Shown: positions 16,088-24,671, counted from the first letter of the stretch. The stretch is 54,174 bases of DNA from an uncultured Thioclava sp. (GCF_913064665.1 NZ_CAJYBT010000022.1:1-54174), one strand, 5' to 3'. Program-made: numbers and translations. Notes: generated by a model not told the origin, from the letters alone.

Positions 16088-17065
16088 TTATACTTTGTAT
16101 TGCCAAGGTGGTGTTCCATCGAGCATATGTTGTGCGAGAACGCATGCACGCTCTATATAGGCGATTTGTCGCGGGTCGTCACCTGCTGCGCGGCTCACGA
16201 TCCAGCCAGCTGATGCGAACGCCCGCAATGCCACAAAAAGCGGCAGTAAACCTGCTTGATCATCGGCCAATGCGCGCTGACTGCGATATCCGGCCACCAA
16301 CCCCTCGGCTTGTGCGGCCCAAAGCGGGTCGCCCCACCCCTGAACCAAGGCAGTTGCCAAGTCGTAAAGGCGATATCCCGGCCCGCAATCGTCAAAGTCT
16401 ATCAGCGCAAGTCCGTGATGTGTGGCCAGCACGTTCTCTCGTAGGATATCGGCATGGATCGGGCCAAAATCAAGCGCCGTAGCTAGTTGGTCGCGGGCCT
16501 GCGCGCGCGCCTTTTGCAGCAGTGTCGCTTGTGTGGGGCTCAGGGCGGGATGCTCCCAAAAGCGGCCCCATTGCGGATGATCGCCCAGCAAACCCTCGCC
16601 ATCCCAAGCGTGGCGCGCAAAGTCTTTCGGCGGCGCGGCGTCGCTGGCATTGTGGAGCTGTGCGATCAGTGCGCCCAGCGCCTCGGCCTGCATGTGGACC
16701 TGCGCCGCGGCAGGCCCAAGCGGTTGATCCCCCGAACCAATCGGCCCCCCGTCAAGCCACTGCACGCAAGAGGCCACGCGATTGCCCGCGCCGCCCGTCA
16801 GCCGGCCGTTGATACCACGTATTGGGCGCGGCACGGCCAGCCCCTGCGCGCTGAGCGCTTCGCACCAGCGCAGCTCGGCCTCGATGCCCGCGCGGCCTTG
16901 ATACCCGGGGCGGTGCAGGCGCAACGCGACGTGTCGGCCATCCTTCAAATGCGCCTCAAAGACGATGTTTTCGCGGATATTCACAAGGCGGGGTGGGGTC
17001 GCCGTTTGGCCCCAAGTGAACAGCGCGGTTTGCGCCATCGCCATCGCTTTGCGTTCGGACATCAT
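16088..17065 (-). CDS. APH-type phosphotransferase (hydroxylysine/ethanolamine kinase-like)
   Basis: A kinase of the aminoglycoside phosphotransferase/choline kinase fold, 325 residues. The catalytic loop is HADILRENVL (HxDxxxxN) and the metal-binding loop is IDFDDCGPGYRLYDLA. The N-terminal lobe has LRLHRPGYQGRAGIEAELRW with the ATP-binding Lys/Arg region. It overlaps the aminotransferase-fold gene by 4 nt. The same kinase-plus-class-III pair is known from vertebrates (hydroxylysine kinase with 5-phosphohydroxylysine phospho-lyase) and as bacterial fusions, so a small amino alcohol or hydroxy amino acid is the likely substrate. Drug resistance is not indicated. Fold is certain, substrate inferred. 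Confidence 0.8.
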   Translation of the reverse strand: MMSERKAMAMAQTALFTWGQTATPPRLVNIRENIVFEAHLKDGRHVALRLHRPGYQGRAGIEAELRWCEALSAQGLAVPRPIRGINGRLTGGAGNRVASCVQWLDGGPIGSGDQPLGPAAAQVHMQAEALGALIAQLHNASDAAPPKDFARHAWDGEGLLGDHPQWGRFWEHPALSPTQATLLQKARAQARDQLATALDFGPIHADILRENVLATHHGLALIDFDDCGPGYRLYDLATALVQGWGDPLWAAQAEGLVAGYRSQRALADDQAGLLPLFVALRAFASAGWIVSRAAGDDPRQIAYIERACVLAQHMLDGTPPWQYKV

Positions 17066-18330
17066 GCGGGGATCACGGCGAAACTGGCGTTCAGTTGGTC
17101 GATCAGAAAATCGACATCTTGGCGCGAAAAAACCAAGGGTGGGCGGATTTTCAGGATGTGCTGGGCGCGCCCGACACGGCCCATCAGGACATGGCGGTTG
17201 CGCATTGCCTCGACGATCTGCCCGGCCTCATGGCTGGCGGGTTGCCCCTCGCGCGCCAGTTCAATCGCGGCGAACAGACCAAGACCGCGCGTGTCCGCAA
17301 TCAGCGGGTGATCAAGGCTTTGCAGTCCCTGCAGCAGATAGCCCCCGATTTCGGCGGCGTTTTGTTGTAGCCCTTCATCGTCGATCACCTGCAGCACCGC
17401 CATTGCCGCAGCACAGGACACCGGATTGCCGCCAAAGGTGTTGAAATAGCCAAAGGCCTCGCGGAAGGCGGCCATCACTTCGGGTCGCGCGACCACGCCA
17501 GCCACCGGGTGACCATTGCCCATCGGCTTGCCCAAGGTGGCCACATCGGGCGCAAACCCCAGCCAGTCATGGCCCCAGAAATGGCTGCCGATGCGTCCGA
17601 AACCGGGCTGGACCTCATCGGAGATGATCAAGCCACCCGCCGCGCGGATCACCGCGACGGTTGGATCGAGGAAACCGGGGGCGACGCCGGGCATCCCCTC
17701 ATTGGCGAAAATCGGACAGAGCATGAATCCGGCGAAGCCATGCCCTGAGGCTTCTAGCTCGGCGATGGCTTGCGCGACATTGGCGGCGAAGGCTTGCGGC
17801 TGCGCGTCCGGACTGCCCCCGAGCGGCGCAAGGCTGTCGGGTGCAGGCACCCGGCGGATGTGATCGGGCCAGCCCCCGATTGGCGGACGCCGGGTGGAGA
17901 GATGCGCGACCGCCGTGGTGTTGCCGTGATAGGTGTTGTCGGTGGCGATAAAGCCGCGCTTGCCGGTCGCCGCTTGGGCCATGCGCAGCGCCACGTCATT
18001 GGCCTCCGATCCGGTGCAGGTCATCAACAGCTGATCCAACCCGTGATCCAGCCGCGCCACCAAGGCTTCGCCGTAATCGAGAATTCCCTCGTGGAGATAG
18101 CGCGTGTGGGTGTTGAGCGTCGCGGCCTGATCGGCAATTGCGCGCACCACGCGCGGGTGGCAATGCCCGACATGGGCGACGTTGTTATAGGCGTCGAGAT
18201 AGCGCTGCCCGTTTGCGTCCCACAGATAGGCGCCCGCGCCGCGCGTGATATGCACGGGCTGCTCATAGAAGGTCGGCACATTGGGGCCTAGCAAGCGCGC
18301 GCGCCGGGCGATCAGGTCATTCTCCATCAT
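17062..18330 (-). CDS. Class III aminotransferase-fold PLP enzyme (phospho-lyase-like, AGXT2L group)
   Basis: A PLP-dependent enzyme of about 422 residues. Visible motifs are the substrate region AYNNVAHVGHCHPRVV, the PLP phosphate loop TGSEANDVALRMA, IISDEVQPGFGRIGSHFWGH with the Asp that binds the pyridine N, and the lysine motif TLGKPMGNGHPVAGV. The sequence resembles the AGXT2L1/AGXT2L2 subgroup, whose members are not aminotransferases but lyases that eliminate phosphate from O-phosphoethanolamine or 5-phosphohydroxylysine. The upstream neighbour arfB overlaps by 14 nt, and the downstream kinase gene overlaps by 4 nt and could supply the phosphorylated substrate. An ordinary omega-transaminase remains possible. 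Confidence 0.82.
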   Translation of the reverse strand: MMENDLIARRARLLGPNVPTFYEQPVHITRGAGAYLWDANGQRYLDAYNNVAHVGHCHPRVVRAIADQAATLNTHTRYLHEGILDYGEALVARLDHGLDQLLMTCTGSEANDVALRMAQAATGKRGFIATDNTYHGNTTAVAHLSTRRPPIGGWPDHIRRVPAPDSLAPLGGSPDAQPQAFAANVAQAIAELEASGHGFAGFMLCPIFANEGMPGVAPGFLDPTVAVIRAAGGLIISDEVQPGFGRIGSHFWGHDWLGFAPDVATLGKPMGNGHPVAGVVARPEVMAAFREAFGYFNTFGGNPVSCAAAMAVLQVIDDEGLQQNAAEIGGYLLQGLQSLDHPLIADTRGLGLFAAIELAREGQPASHEAGQIVEAMRNRHVLMGRVGRAQHILKIRPPLVFSRQDVDFLIDQLNASFAVIPA

Positions 18331-18739
18331 CTACCTTCCCGCGCATCGCCTTGACCTCACCGCGGATGGTTTTCGCCTTGAGACGGCGGCGTTGACTGCC
18401 TTTGGTGGGCTTGGTGGCGATCCGGCGCTTGGGCCGCTCGCAAGCTTTGCGGATCAACTCGGCCAGCCGCTCACGCGCGATCTCGCGGTTGCGGGCCTGA
18501 GATCGCGTGTCTTGAACCTGCAACAGCAGCGCGCCCTCCAGCGTCCATTTGCGCCCCGCAAGACGTTTGAGGCGCGATTTGACGGCGGGGGGAAGATTGG
18601 GCGACCGCTCGGCCTCAAAGCGCAATTCGACGGCGGTTGAGACCTTGTTCACATTCTGCCCACCCGGCCCTTGGGCGCGGGTAAAGCTCTCGACAAGCTC
18701 CCAATCCTCGATGGTGATTTGATCGTTTATTCGCAACAT
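18317..18739 (-). CDS. arfB: Alternative ribosome-rescue peptidyl-tRNA hydrolase ArfB
   Basis: A 140-residue release-factor-like protein (YaeJ) that frees ribosomes stalled on mRNAs without a stop codon. The GGQ motif is in GPGGQNVNKVSTAVELRF, with GGQ at residues 26-28. The C-terminus is a basic tail (RLKAKTIRGEVKAMRGK) that would enter the empty mRNA channel, and no codon-recognition domain is present. It is the first gene of a minus-strand run into the PLP enzyme and kinase, with 14 nt overlap. Confidence 0.93.
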   Translation of the reverse strand: MLRINDQITIEDWELVESFTRAQGPGGQNVNKVSTAVELRFEAERSPNLPPAVKSRLKRLAGRKWTLEGALLLQVQDTRSQARNREIARERLAELIRKACERPKRRIATKPTKGSQRRRLKAKTIRGEVKAMRGKVDDGE

Positions 18740-18792
18740 GCCGCCAAGCTAGCGCGTGCAGAGGAAAACGAAAGCCCCCTTTGCATTTGCAT

Positions 18793-18811
18793 AAATATCC
18801 CGAGGGAGGCT
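18793..18811. repeat. Dispersed short palindromic repeat, copy 2
   Basis: AAATATCCCGAGGGAGGCT with core TCCC-GA-GGGA, upstream of arfB and downstream of the RTX gene. It is related to the element at 9827-9846. The rest of the 174-nt gap (18740-18913) shows no gene. Confidence 0.4.
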
Positions 18812-18913
18812 GTGCAGGAGACGGGGCAGCGCCGCCTGTCAGCGGGCGGTCATTGTCGAGACACAGGTAAGGTCTGATATCCAAGTCACTTTGGCGGCCC
18901 CGCAGATCAATTT

Positions 18914-21673
18914 CTAGCTGAAGTAGACATCACTTGCGTTGATGCCATTGGCCCAGACGCCCTGCAGAAGGACTTCGCCTCCGTCCCATTCCAGCCAAAC
19001 ACCCCGAGGTGCATTGGTGACCGAGAGTGCGGCGAAATTCTTTTCGATGGTATCGAACAGAAGATGATCTACGCCCGGCTCAAAATCGGTGATCTCATTG
19101 CGCCCGGACAGGGAGTCAAATGCAAAAATGTCGGCATCAGCGCCCCCGGTCAAAAGGTCAAATCCCCGCCCTCCCTCAAGCCAATCTGCGCCGGTGCCGC
19201 CGAAAAGGACGTCATTGTTGAACCCGCCAAACAGCGTGTCATTCCCCGCGTCGCCGTACAGAAAATCTCCGCCAAAACCGCCCGAAATCAGATCATCGCC
19301 GCCCTCGCCATGGGCTAAATCGCTGCCCGAGTTCGCCCAGATCGTATCTTGTCCCTCGCCGCCCCAAATCGTGTCGCGGCCTAGCCAGCCGCCTTGAGAA
19401 AAGCCGCGAAACAGGTCGTCACCGTCTTCCAGCCATACAAGATCAGGCCCAGAACCGCCATTGACGGTATCATTGCCAGCGCCGCCGAATATCGTATCGC
19501 CCATAGCGCCACCGTGGATCCAATCATCGCCCAGGCCGCCGTCGATATAGTCGCTGCCGTATTGACCTTCGAGCGAGTCGTTTCCGAGCCCCCCGAACAG
19601 CGTGTCGCGCATATTCCCGCCCAGCAGCCAATCATCATCTGCGCCGCCATCGAGCCAATCGTTGTTCTGGCCGCCCTCCAGAACATCTCGCCCGTCCTCA
19701 CCTTCAAGGCGATCATTGCCATACGCGCCATAGAGAGAGTCATTGCCGTCGCCGCCCATCAAAAGGTCGTTTTGCGATCCGCCATGCATCCAATCATTGC
19801 CGAGACCTCCATAGAGCAGGTCAACACCATCTTGGCCTTCAAGGCGATCATCGCCATCCGACCCGTAAAGAGTATCCGCGCCGTGCCCACCGAGCAGCGT
19901 GTCGTTGTGCATCCCGCCATCAAGCCAGTCATTGTCATCGCTGCCATCGATAAAATCGGCCCCGGCGTTGCCTTCGATCAGGTCCGCGCCGGCATTGCCA
20001 TGCAGGATATCATTGCCGTCATTCCCCCGAAGCGTATCGTTGCTTTCTGTGCCAAACAGGCTGTCGCCGCCCGGGCCGCCAATGAACGTGTGGCTGTTGT
20101 CTTGCGCGGGTTCGTCGGGGGCAGGGTCGTCAGGGCTCACACTCGCCGCGACCATCGGGGGGCGGTTGGCATTCCAGCTGATGGCGCCAAAAATCTGATC
20201 GGCGGTCAAGGTCTTGCCGTTGGCGCTGTGCAATTCGGTCTCTTCTCCGCCGCGGAAGGACAAGACCGCGCCCCAGGATTTCTCTGTAACGCTCAGGCGG
20301 CTTGCCTCATAAAGCATTGGAATTGCGGTAAGGTCTAGGCGATCGACCGCCGCATCGAAATCGGTGATGACATCGCGTTTTTCGTCAGCGCGCAGCACGA
20401 ACAGATCGGCTCCACTGCCCCCGCTAAGCGTATCTTGCCCTTCGCCGTCGAGCAGAATGTCGGCGCCAGCCCCTCCACGAAGGTCGCTATTGCCAGCGCC
20501 AGCGATCAGCATGTCATCCTTGGTGGTCCCGTTCAGTAGCCCGCTTTCGGTGCTAAGCACTGCGCCTTGATCGGCGAGCGAGACGGCAAGGCGGCTGAGC
20601 CCTGCCGACTTGTCCGAACTGACAAGGATATCCAGTTCGTCGTCGCGAACGAGCGTTGTGAGCGCCGTAATATTTTCGAGCCCGGATTGCAGGCTGTCGG
20701 CCAAGCTGTCGAGATGGATCAGTTGGCCTTGCGGGGTAAGCGTGAACAGGCTGAGACCAGCATCGCCGCCGCCAGCCAGCACATAGGTCCAATCCCCGAC
20801 CTGTGTGCTGGTCAGGCTATGCGTGCGGCCAAATCGGGTGTCCAGCGTGTCGATCAGGTGATCCGTCACACTCAGCGACCCGTCCTCATGCAACTCAAGC
20901 GCGCTCAAGGCGCCGCCCGCGCCATTATCGGCAGAGCTTGCGACAAGGATGTAGCAATGCCCGCCGACCTCGACCGTGGTCATGCCTGTCGGATTTGCAA
21001 GCAAGCCCAGACCTGAAGCCGTGCCGAGAGAGCCGCCAGCGCTTAGCGCGCCGGTATCATTTTCGATGCAGAATGCGCTGACTCCCTGTTCGGTGCCCGA
21101 AAGGGTCAGCAGATATTCCTGCCCTGAAACACGCACCGTCGTCATCGCAACCGGGCTTTGCAGATAAAGACTGTCGGTGTCGGCATACGAGGTGCCTGCG
21201 ACATACCCATTCTGCGCGGTTGGCGCGAAACATTGCAACATCGCCGACGCGTTCATCGTATAGACGAACCCATCCTGCGCGACGGCCATAACGGGGCCTG
21301 TCAGACTAGCGGAGTCGGGCAAGCCAATCGTCGTCGACGCTCCGATTTGACCATCGGAGCTGACCGAAAAGCCAAATGTGCCGTCCTGCGCGGTGCAGCC
21401 CAGAACCGCAACCATCGTGCCGCCCTCTGGTTCCAGCAGGAGCGAACCGCCCGTGACGCTATATGACATCGAGGTGTTGTAGGTGACGCTGTCGATCAGA
21501 TCCGCTTCCGCAAGCCCCTCGTTCAAGCGAAAGCTTAGCACCCCGCCAGCCGGACCGTTCACCGCCAGAACTACCGGCCCAAGCGTCGTGTCGAGAACTA
21601 GCATGGACCGGATATCAACTGCCAAATCGCCCCAAGACGCGCCGATTTGTGATCGGAATTCGAGACTCAACAT
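18914..21673 (-). CDS. Large RTX (hemolysin-type calcium-binding repeat) protein
   Basis: A 919-residue protein expected to be secreted by a type I system. Residues about 1-380 form repeated propeller-like blades (for example VMAVAQDGFVYTMNASAMLQ and GMTTVEVGGHCYILVASSAD). A first short RTX patch follows at about 390-425 (GGAGADILLDGEGQDTLSGG). The main RTX block, with some 30 GGxGxDxLx nonapeptides, covers about 535-850. The C-terminus (DVYFS, acidic and hydrophobic residues) fits an uncleaved type I signal; there is no N-terminal signal peptide. No HlyB/HlyD/TolC genes are in the window. It sits beside capsule-export genes, so a surface or matrix role is possible. Catalytic residues were not recognised. 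Confidence 0.88.
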   Translation of the reverse strand: MLSLEFRSQIGASWGDLAVDIRSMLVLDTTLGPVVLAVNGPAGGVLSFRLNEGLAEADLIDSVTYNTSMSYSVTGGSLLLEPEGGTMVAVLGCTAQDGTFGFSVSSDGQIGASTTIGLPDSASLTGPVMAVAQDGFVYTMNASAMLQCFAPTAQNGYVAGTSYADTDSLYLQSPVAMTTVRVSGQEYLLTLSGTEQGVSAFCIENDTGALSAGGSLGTASGLGLLANPTGMTTVEVGGHCYILVASSADNGAGGALSALELHEDGSLSVTDHLIDTLDTRFGRTHSLTSTQVGDWTYVLAGGGDAGLSLFTLTPQGQLIHLDSLADSLQSGLENITALTTLVRDDELDILVSSDKSAGLSRLAVSLADQGAVLSTESGLLNGTTKDDMLIAGAGNSDLRGGAGADILLDGEGQDTLSGGSGADLFVLRADEKRDVITDFDAAVDRLDLTAIPMLYEASRLSVTEKSWGAVLSFRGGEETELHSANGKTLTADQIFGAISWNANRPPMVAASVSPDDPAPDEPAQDNSHTFIGGPGGDSLFGTESNDTLRGNDGNDILHGNAGADLIEGNAGADFIDGSDDNDWLDGGMHNDTLLGGHGADTLYGSDGDDRLEGQDGVDLLYGGLGNDWMHGGSQNDLLMGGDGNDSLYGAYGNDRLEGEDGRDVLEGGQNNDWLDGGADDDWLLGGNMRDTLFGGLGNDSLEGQYGSDYIDGGLGDDWIHGGAMGDTIFGGAGNDTVNGGSGPDLVWLEDGDDLFRGFSQGGWLGRDTIWGGEGQDTIWANSGSDLAHGEGGDDLISGGFGGDFLYGDAGNDTLFGGFNNDVLFGGTGADWLEGGRGFDLLTGGADADIFAFDSLSGRNEITDFEPGVDHLLFDTIEKNFAALSVTNAPRGVWLEWDGGEVLLQGVWANGINASDVYFS
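19120..20080. repeat. RTX nonapeptide-coding repeat block
   Basis: DNA of the main calcium-binding block of the RTX gene. Roughly 27-nt units recur, each coding a GGxGxDxLx-type nonapeptide, for example GGLGNDWMHGG and GGAGNDTVNGG. The antisense of the block is open in another frame for over 300 codons, a by-product of the repeats and not a gene. Confidence 0.8.
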
Positions 21674-21717
21674 CCCCGTTCACCCCAGTTTCTTACCCCG
21701 AGACAGGTTTAGGCTTC

Positions 21718-21739
21718 GTTTGGGGAGGTTTTGGGGAGG
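21718..21739. promoter_or_regulatory. Perfect 11-bp tandem repeat in the RTX promoter region
   Basis: TTTTGGGGAGG occurs twice back to back (21718-21728 and 21729-21739), 45 nt upstream of the RTX start. On the transcribed strand it reads CCTCCCCAAAA twice. A period of one helical turn suggests side-by-side binding of a direct-repeat-reading regulator (response regulators often bind so). A perfect DnaA-box sequence (TGTGGATAA, 21755-21763) lies next to it. Confidence 0.45.
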
Positions 21740-21813
21740 GCAATCAGGCGAAACTGTGGATAACGCTCCAAATTTGAGCGGAAATTGCGATAAAGATGCT
21801 AAGTTTCACGGTG

Positions 21814-22473
21814 TTACCTCTCGCGCATGAGGGCTTCGTGCTGTTCGATGGCTTCGTCGAGATCGTCGAAATAGAGAAGTTTGCCGCGATCAAGCAGGAT
21901 TCCCGCATCGCAGAAATCCCGCAATTCACGCATGTTATGTGTCACCATGATGGCGCTGCTTTCTTGCATCCGATCACGGAAAACGAGGCGGCTTTTATTG
22001 CGAAAGCGCGAATCCCCGACGGCGGTCACTTCATCGACCAGATAGGTGTCAAACCGGATGCCCATCGAAGTGCCAAAGGTCAAACGCGACTTCATCCCCG
22101 AGGAATAGGTGCGCACCGGCATGTAGAAATGTTTGCCCAGTTCGGCAAAATCTTCGACGAACGCGATCAGGCTATCGGTATCCACACCGTAAATCCGCGC
22201 CACAAAGCGCACATTCTGCGCGCCTGTCAGGGCTGGATGAAAGGAGCCACCAAAGGCCACCGGCCAGGAAATCGATCCGTCCGAGACGACGCGCCCGGAA
22301 TCAGGGGGCAAAATACCCGCGATGATCTGGATCAGCGTCGATTTTCCCGCACCATTGCGCCCCAGCAGCCCAAGTGATTTTCCGGTGGGCAAGGTCAGGT
22401 CGAGTTTGTCGATCACTGTCTTGTATTCACCAGCAACCCAGAAGCCCTTTGAGAGGTTCTCAAACCGGATCAT
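21814..22473 (-). CDS. kpsT: Capsular polysaccharide export ATPase KpsT-like
   Basis: A 219-residue ABC-2-type ATPase that energises export of surface polysaccharide with KpsM. Walker A is GRNGAGKST (residues about 38-46), the signature is YSSGMKSRL (weak LSGGQ, typical of KpsT), and Walker B is YLVDEVTAVGD, followed by the switch His in VTHNMREL. It ends 140 nt before the RTX gene start and begins 6 nt after kpsE, so kpsE-kpsT form one transcript. The permease partner kpsM is divergent. Cargo is probably made by the glycosyltransferases and dTDP-rhamnose genes that follow. Confidence 0.9.
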   Translation of the reverse strand: MIRFENLSKGFWVAGEYKTVIDKLDLTLPTGKSLGLLGRNGAGKSTLIQIIAGILPPDSGRVVSDGSISWPVAFGGSFHPALTGAQNVRFVARIYGVDTDSLIAFVEDFAELGKHFYMPVRTYSSGMKSRLTFGTSMGIRFDTYLVDEVTAVGDSRFRNKSRLVFRDRMQESSAIMVTHNMRELRDFCDAGILLDRGKLLYFDDLDEAIEQHEALMRER

Positions 22474-22479
22474 GCCAAC

Positions 22480-23793
22480 TCAACCTCGGTCGCGGATCGA
22501 ATAATAGATCAAGACGACGATCCCCCAGCTGAGCAGCAAAAACAGCGCAGCCAGGCCAAAAATCATGCTGCGTTGTGGGTATTCGGGAGAATCCGCAAGG
22601 GTTGGTGTGATGAAGGTTGCCAGATATCGAGTCTGTCGTTGGGCGCTGTCATAGGCGGAATCGCGCGCGGTCAAGGCCGCACGGTAAACTTGCTCTGCGA
22701 ATTCCCGATCAACCGTCAGCCCTTCGAATTCGGACATGAGTGCTGGATAGTCTTTGCCTGTGCCCGGGACGACCGTGGTGGCGAGGTTCTTGCGTTCCGT
22801 TGCGATGCGCTCGCGGATGGCTTGGATGCGGCGCTTGGCTTGGGTGACGCGCGGGTCGTCCTCGCTTGTCGATGCGGCCAGTTGATCGAGGGCGACGAGC
22901 TCTTGGGCGAGCTGTTGCTGAAGGTTGTTGGTCACGCCCATCCGGCCCTGAATGTCGGCCTGCAGGTCGACAATCTGGGTGCGCGTGCGGAATTCCGTCA
23001 ATTTTTCGCGGGCTTCGCGTAGCTGTTTTTGCGCTTTCACGAGGTCGTTGTCAGCATAGCGAATGGCGTCATCACGGGCGACATCGTTCAGCCCGTTCAC
23101 CATTTTCGTGCTTTCAGCGACAATTTGCTGTGCGATTTTCTGCGCCATGTCGGGGGTAAACGTGTGCACATCAACTTGCAGCAAGCCGCTGCCTTGACTG
23201 TAGGTCACGCGCACGACCCGCCCCCAATACCAATGCAGATCTTCGGCGGTAGCGTTGGGCCACAGCGCATAGACCGGGTCGCTTTTCCAATGGGCCGAAA
23301 AATACTGCCGAAGATGGAGCTTTTTGTCGACCTCAAGGGCGAGGTTCTGGCTACGGATGAACTGATACAGCACATCGGAATCGGGCGAGGACGAGACACC
23401 GGTAAATTTCGCCAATCCACCCAGAATATCCGAAGAGCTTTGTTCGGAGGCTTGGCGCACCGAAAACCCCGTCGTTGAGCCGTAGCGATCATCCGCCACG
23501 ATCCACAGATAGAATCCCACGAGGAAAAGCGGCATGACAACAATGGCGACAAAGCTGGCCAGCACGCCCCAGTGGCGTTTGCGCATCCGCGCCGCCTTTG
23601 CCAGAGGGCGAGTCTTAACGACCTTTTCCGCGGGTTTTCCGCCGGGCTTTCCTTGTGGTCCGCGGGCTGCCTGCTTCTGACCTTGAGGACCGGGCGCTGG
23701 CGCTTCGTGCTCGGGCGTTGCGCCGATATTGTTGTCGCCTGTCAAATTTTTTACCCCAAGAACGTAGTTTGCAATTGTTACCAAGACTAACAT
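22480..23793 (-). CDS. kpsE: Capsule export inner-membrane protein (KpsE/BexC, Wzz-like)
   Basis: A polysaccharide co-polymerase/adaptor protein of 437 residues. It has a Pro/Gly/Lys-rich cytoplasmic N-terminus, a first membrane span (VLASFVAIVVMPLFLVGFYL), a long periplasmic part with heptad-rich coiled coils (KAQKQLREAREKLTEFRTRT and on), and a second span near the C-terminus (FGLAALFLLLSWGIVVLIYY). This is the KpsE topology. It would connect the KpsMT pump to an outer-membrane polysaccharide pore (KpsD/Wza), which is not in the window. The start is uncertain: ATG 23793 is chosen, but a TTG at 23814 or a downstream TTG at Leu-25 of that longer reading is possible. kpsT follows after 6 nt. 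Confidence 0.82.
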   Translation of the reverse strand: MLVLVTIANYVLGVKNLTGDNNIGATPEHEAPAPGPQGQKQAARGPQGKPGGKPAEKVVKTRPLAKAARMRKRHWGVLASFVAIVVMPLFLVGFYLWIVADDRYGSTTGFSVRQASEQSSSDILGGLAKFTGVSSSPDSDVLYQFIRSQNLALEVDKKLHLRQYFSAHWKSDPVYALWPNATAEDLHWYWGRVVRVTYSQGSGLLQVDVHTFTPDMAQKIAQQIVAESTKMVNGLNDVARDDAIRYADNDLVKAQKQLREAREKLTEFRTRTQIVDLQADIQGRMGVTNNLQQQLAQELVALDQLAASTSEDDPRVTQAKRRIQAIRERIATERKNLATTVVPGTGKDYPALMSEFEGLTVDREFAEQVYRAALTARDSAYDSAQRQTRYLATFITPTLADSPEYPQRSMIFGLAALFLLLSWGIVVLIYYSIRDRG

Positions 23794-23813
23794 AATACGT
23801 TTCGAGACCACCA

Positions 23814-24647
23814 ATGCAAAGGCGACTCTCTTTGTCCTCTTCCCCTATCCGACCGCCCGCTTTGCCCGGACGTGGATTGTCGCAACGGTTTCGCATGTCG
23901 CGCACCGTTGCAGCCCTAATTCTGCGGGAAATGTCAACGCGCTACGGGCGTTCGCCCGGTGGCTACGTCTGGGCAGTTATTGAGCCTTTGGGGTCTATTT
24001 TCTTGATGAGCCTCGGCTTTTCTTTGCTGGTGCGCTCGCCACCGATTGGCAATAGCTTCATCTTGTTCTTTGCCACGGGCTTTGTCCCATTTGTCTTTTA
24101 TCAGACGATCTCGAACGCGATCGCGCGCGCATTTCGGTTCTCAGGGGCGCTTTTGTCTTACCCCGTCGTCACTTGGGTTGATGCGATTGTGGCGCGCTTG
24201 TTGCTCAACAGTTTGACGCAGATTCTCGTGTCCTATCTGATCATGGGCGTCATCCTGTTCATGCAATCTGACCCAATCACGCTCGACTTTAGACCGATCG
24301 TGGAAGCTATGGCGTTGTCGCTGTTTTTCGGTTTGGCGATCGGCACTTTGAATTGTGCGCTGATGGGGTTGATACAGGTGTGGGATCAGGTCTGGTCGAT
24401 CATATCCCGGCCACTTTTCCTCGCCTCTGGTGTGATATTTCTCTATGAATCGCTGCCGGCAATTGCACAAAATATCTTGTGGTATAATCCGCTGATGCAC
24501 ATCCTGGGGATCATGCGTATGGGGTTTTATCCCGGCTATGACGCCGACTATGTGTCGGTTCCCTATGTGATTGGCGTTAGCTTGGTGTTGCTGTTTTTGG
24601 GCGTCATGCTGCTTGGCCGCTATCATCGTCAAATCTTGGCATCGTGA
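23814..24647 (+). CDS. kpsM: Capsular polysaccharide ABC-2 permease KpsM-like
   Basis: A 277-residue inner-membrane permease with six hydrophobic spans. The cytoplasmic N-terminus SRTVAALILREMSTRYGRSPGGYVWAVIEPLG is characteristic of KpsM/Wzm proteins, and the C-terminal half has WYNPLMHILGIMRMGFYPGYDADYVS, also typical. It is transcribed away from kpsE with only 20 nt between the proposed start codons, so each promoter must lie in the other gene's coding region or the starts are further downstream. An internal ATG at 23895 (MSRTVAAL) is the likelier family start. It converges on a glycosyltransferase gene (24-nt gap). Confidence 0.88.
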   Translation: MQRRLSLSSSPIRPPALPGRGLSQRFRMSRTVAALILREMSTRYGRSPGGYVWAVIEPLGSIFLMSLGFSLLVRSPPIGNSFILFFATGFVPFVFYQTISNAIARAFRFSGALLSYPVVTWVDAIVARLLLNSLTQILVSYLIMGVILFMQSDPITLDFRPIVEAMALSLFFGLAIGTLNCALMGLIQVWDQVWSIISRPLFLASGVIFLYESLPAIAQNILWYNPLMHILGIMRMGFYPGYDADYVSVPYVIGVSLVLLFLGVMLLGRYHRQILAS

Positions 24648-24671
24648 CGGATCGCACCAGACGATTTGGCG

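Noticed and set aside
16088-17065. Aminoglycoside resistance gene
   Set aside because: The fold is APH-like, but the coupling to a class III PLP enzyme and the family pattern fit small-metabolite kinases.
18914-20080. CRISPR array or minisatellite
   Set aside because: The repeats have no constant repeat-spacer form and encode RTX nonapeptides in one continuous frame.
19394-20338. 314-codon plus-strand frame under the RTX block
   Set aside because: It is the mirror of the 27-nt RTX repeats and shows only low-complexity Ile/Ala/Val text.
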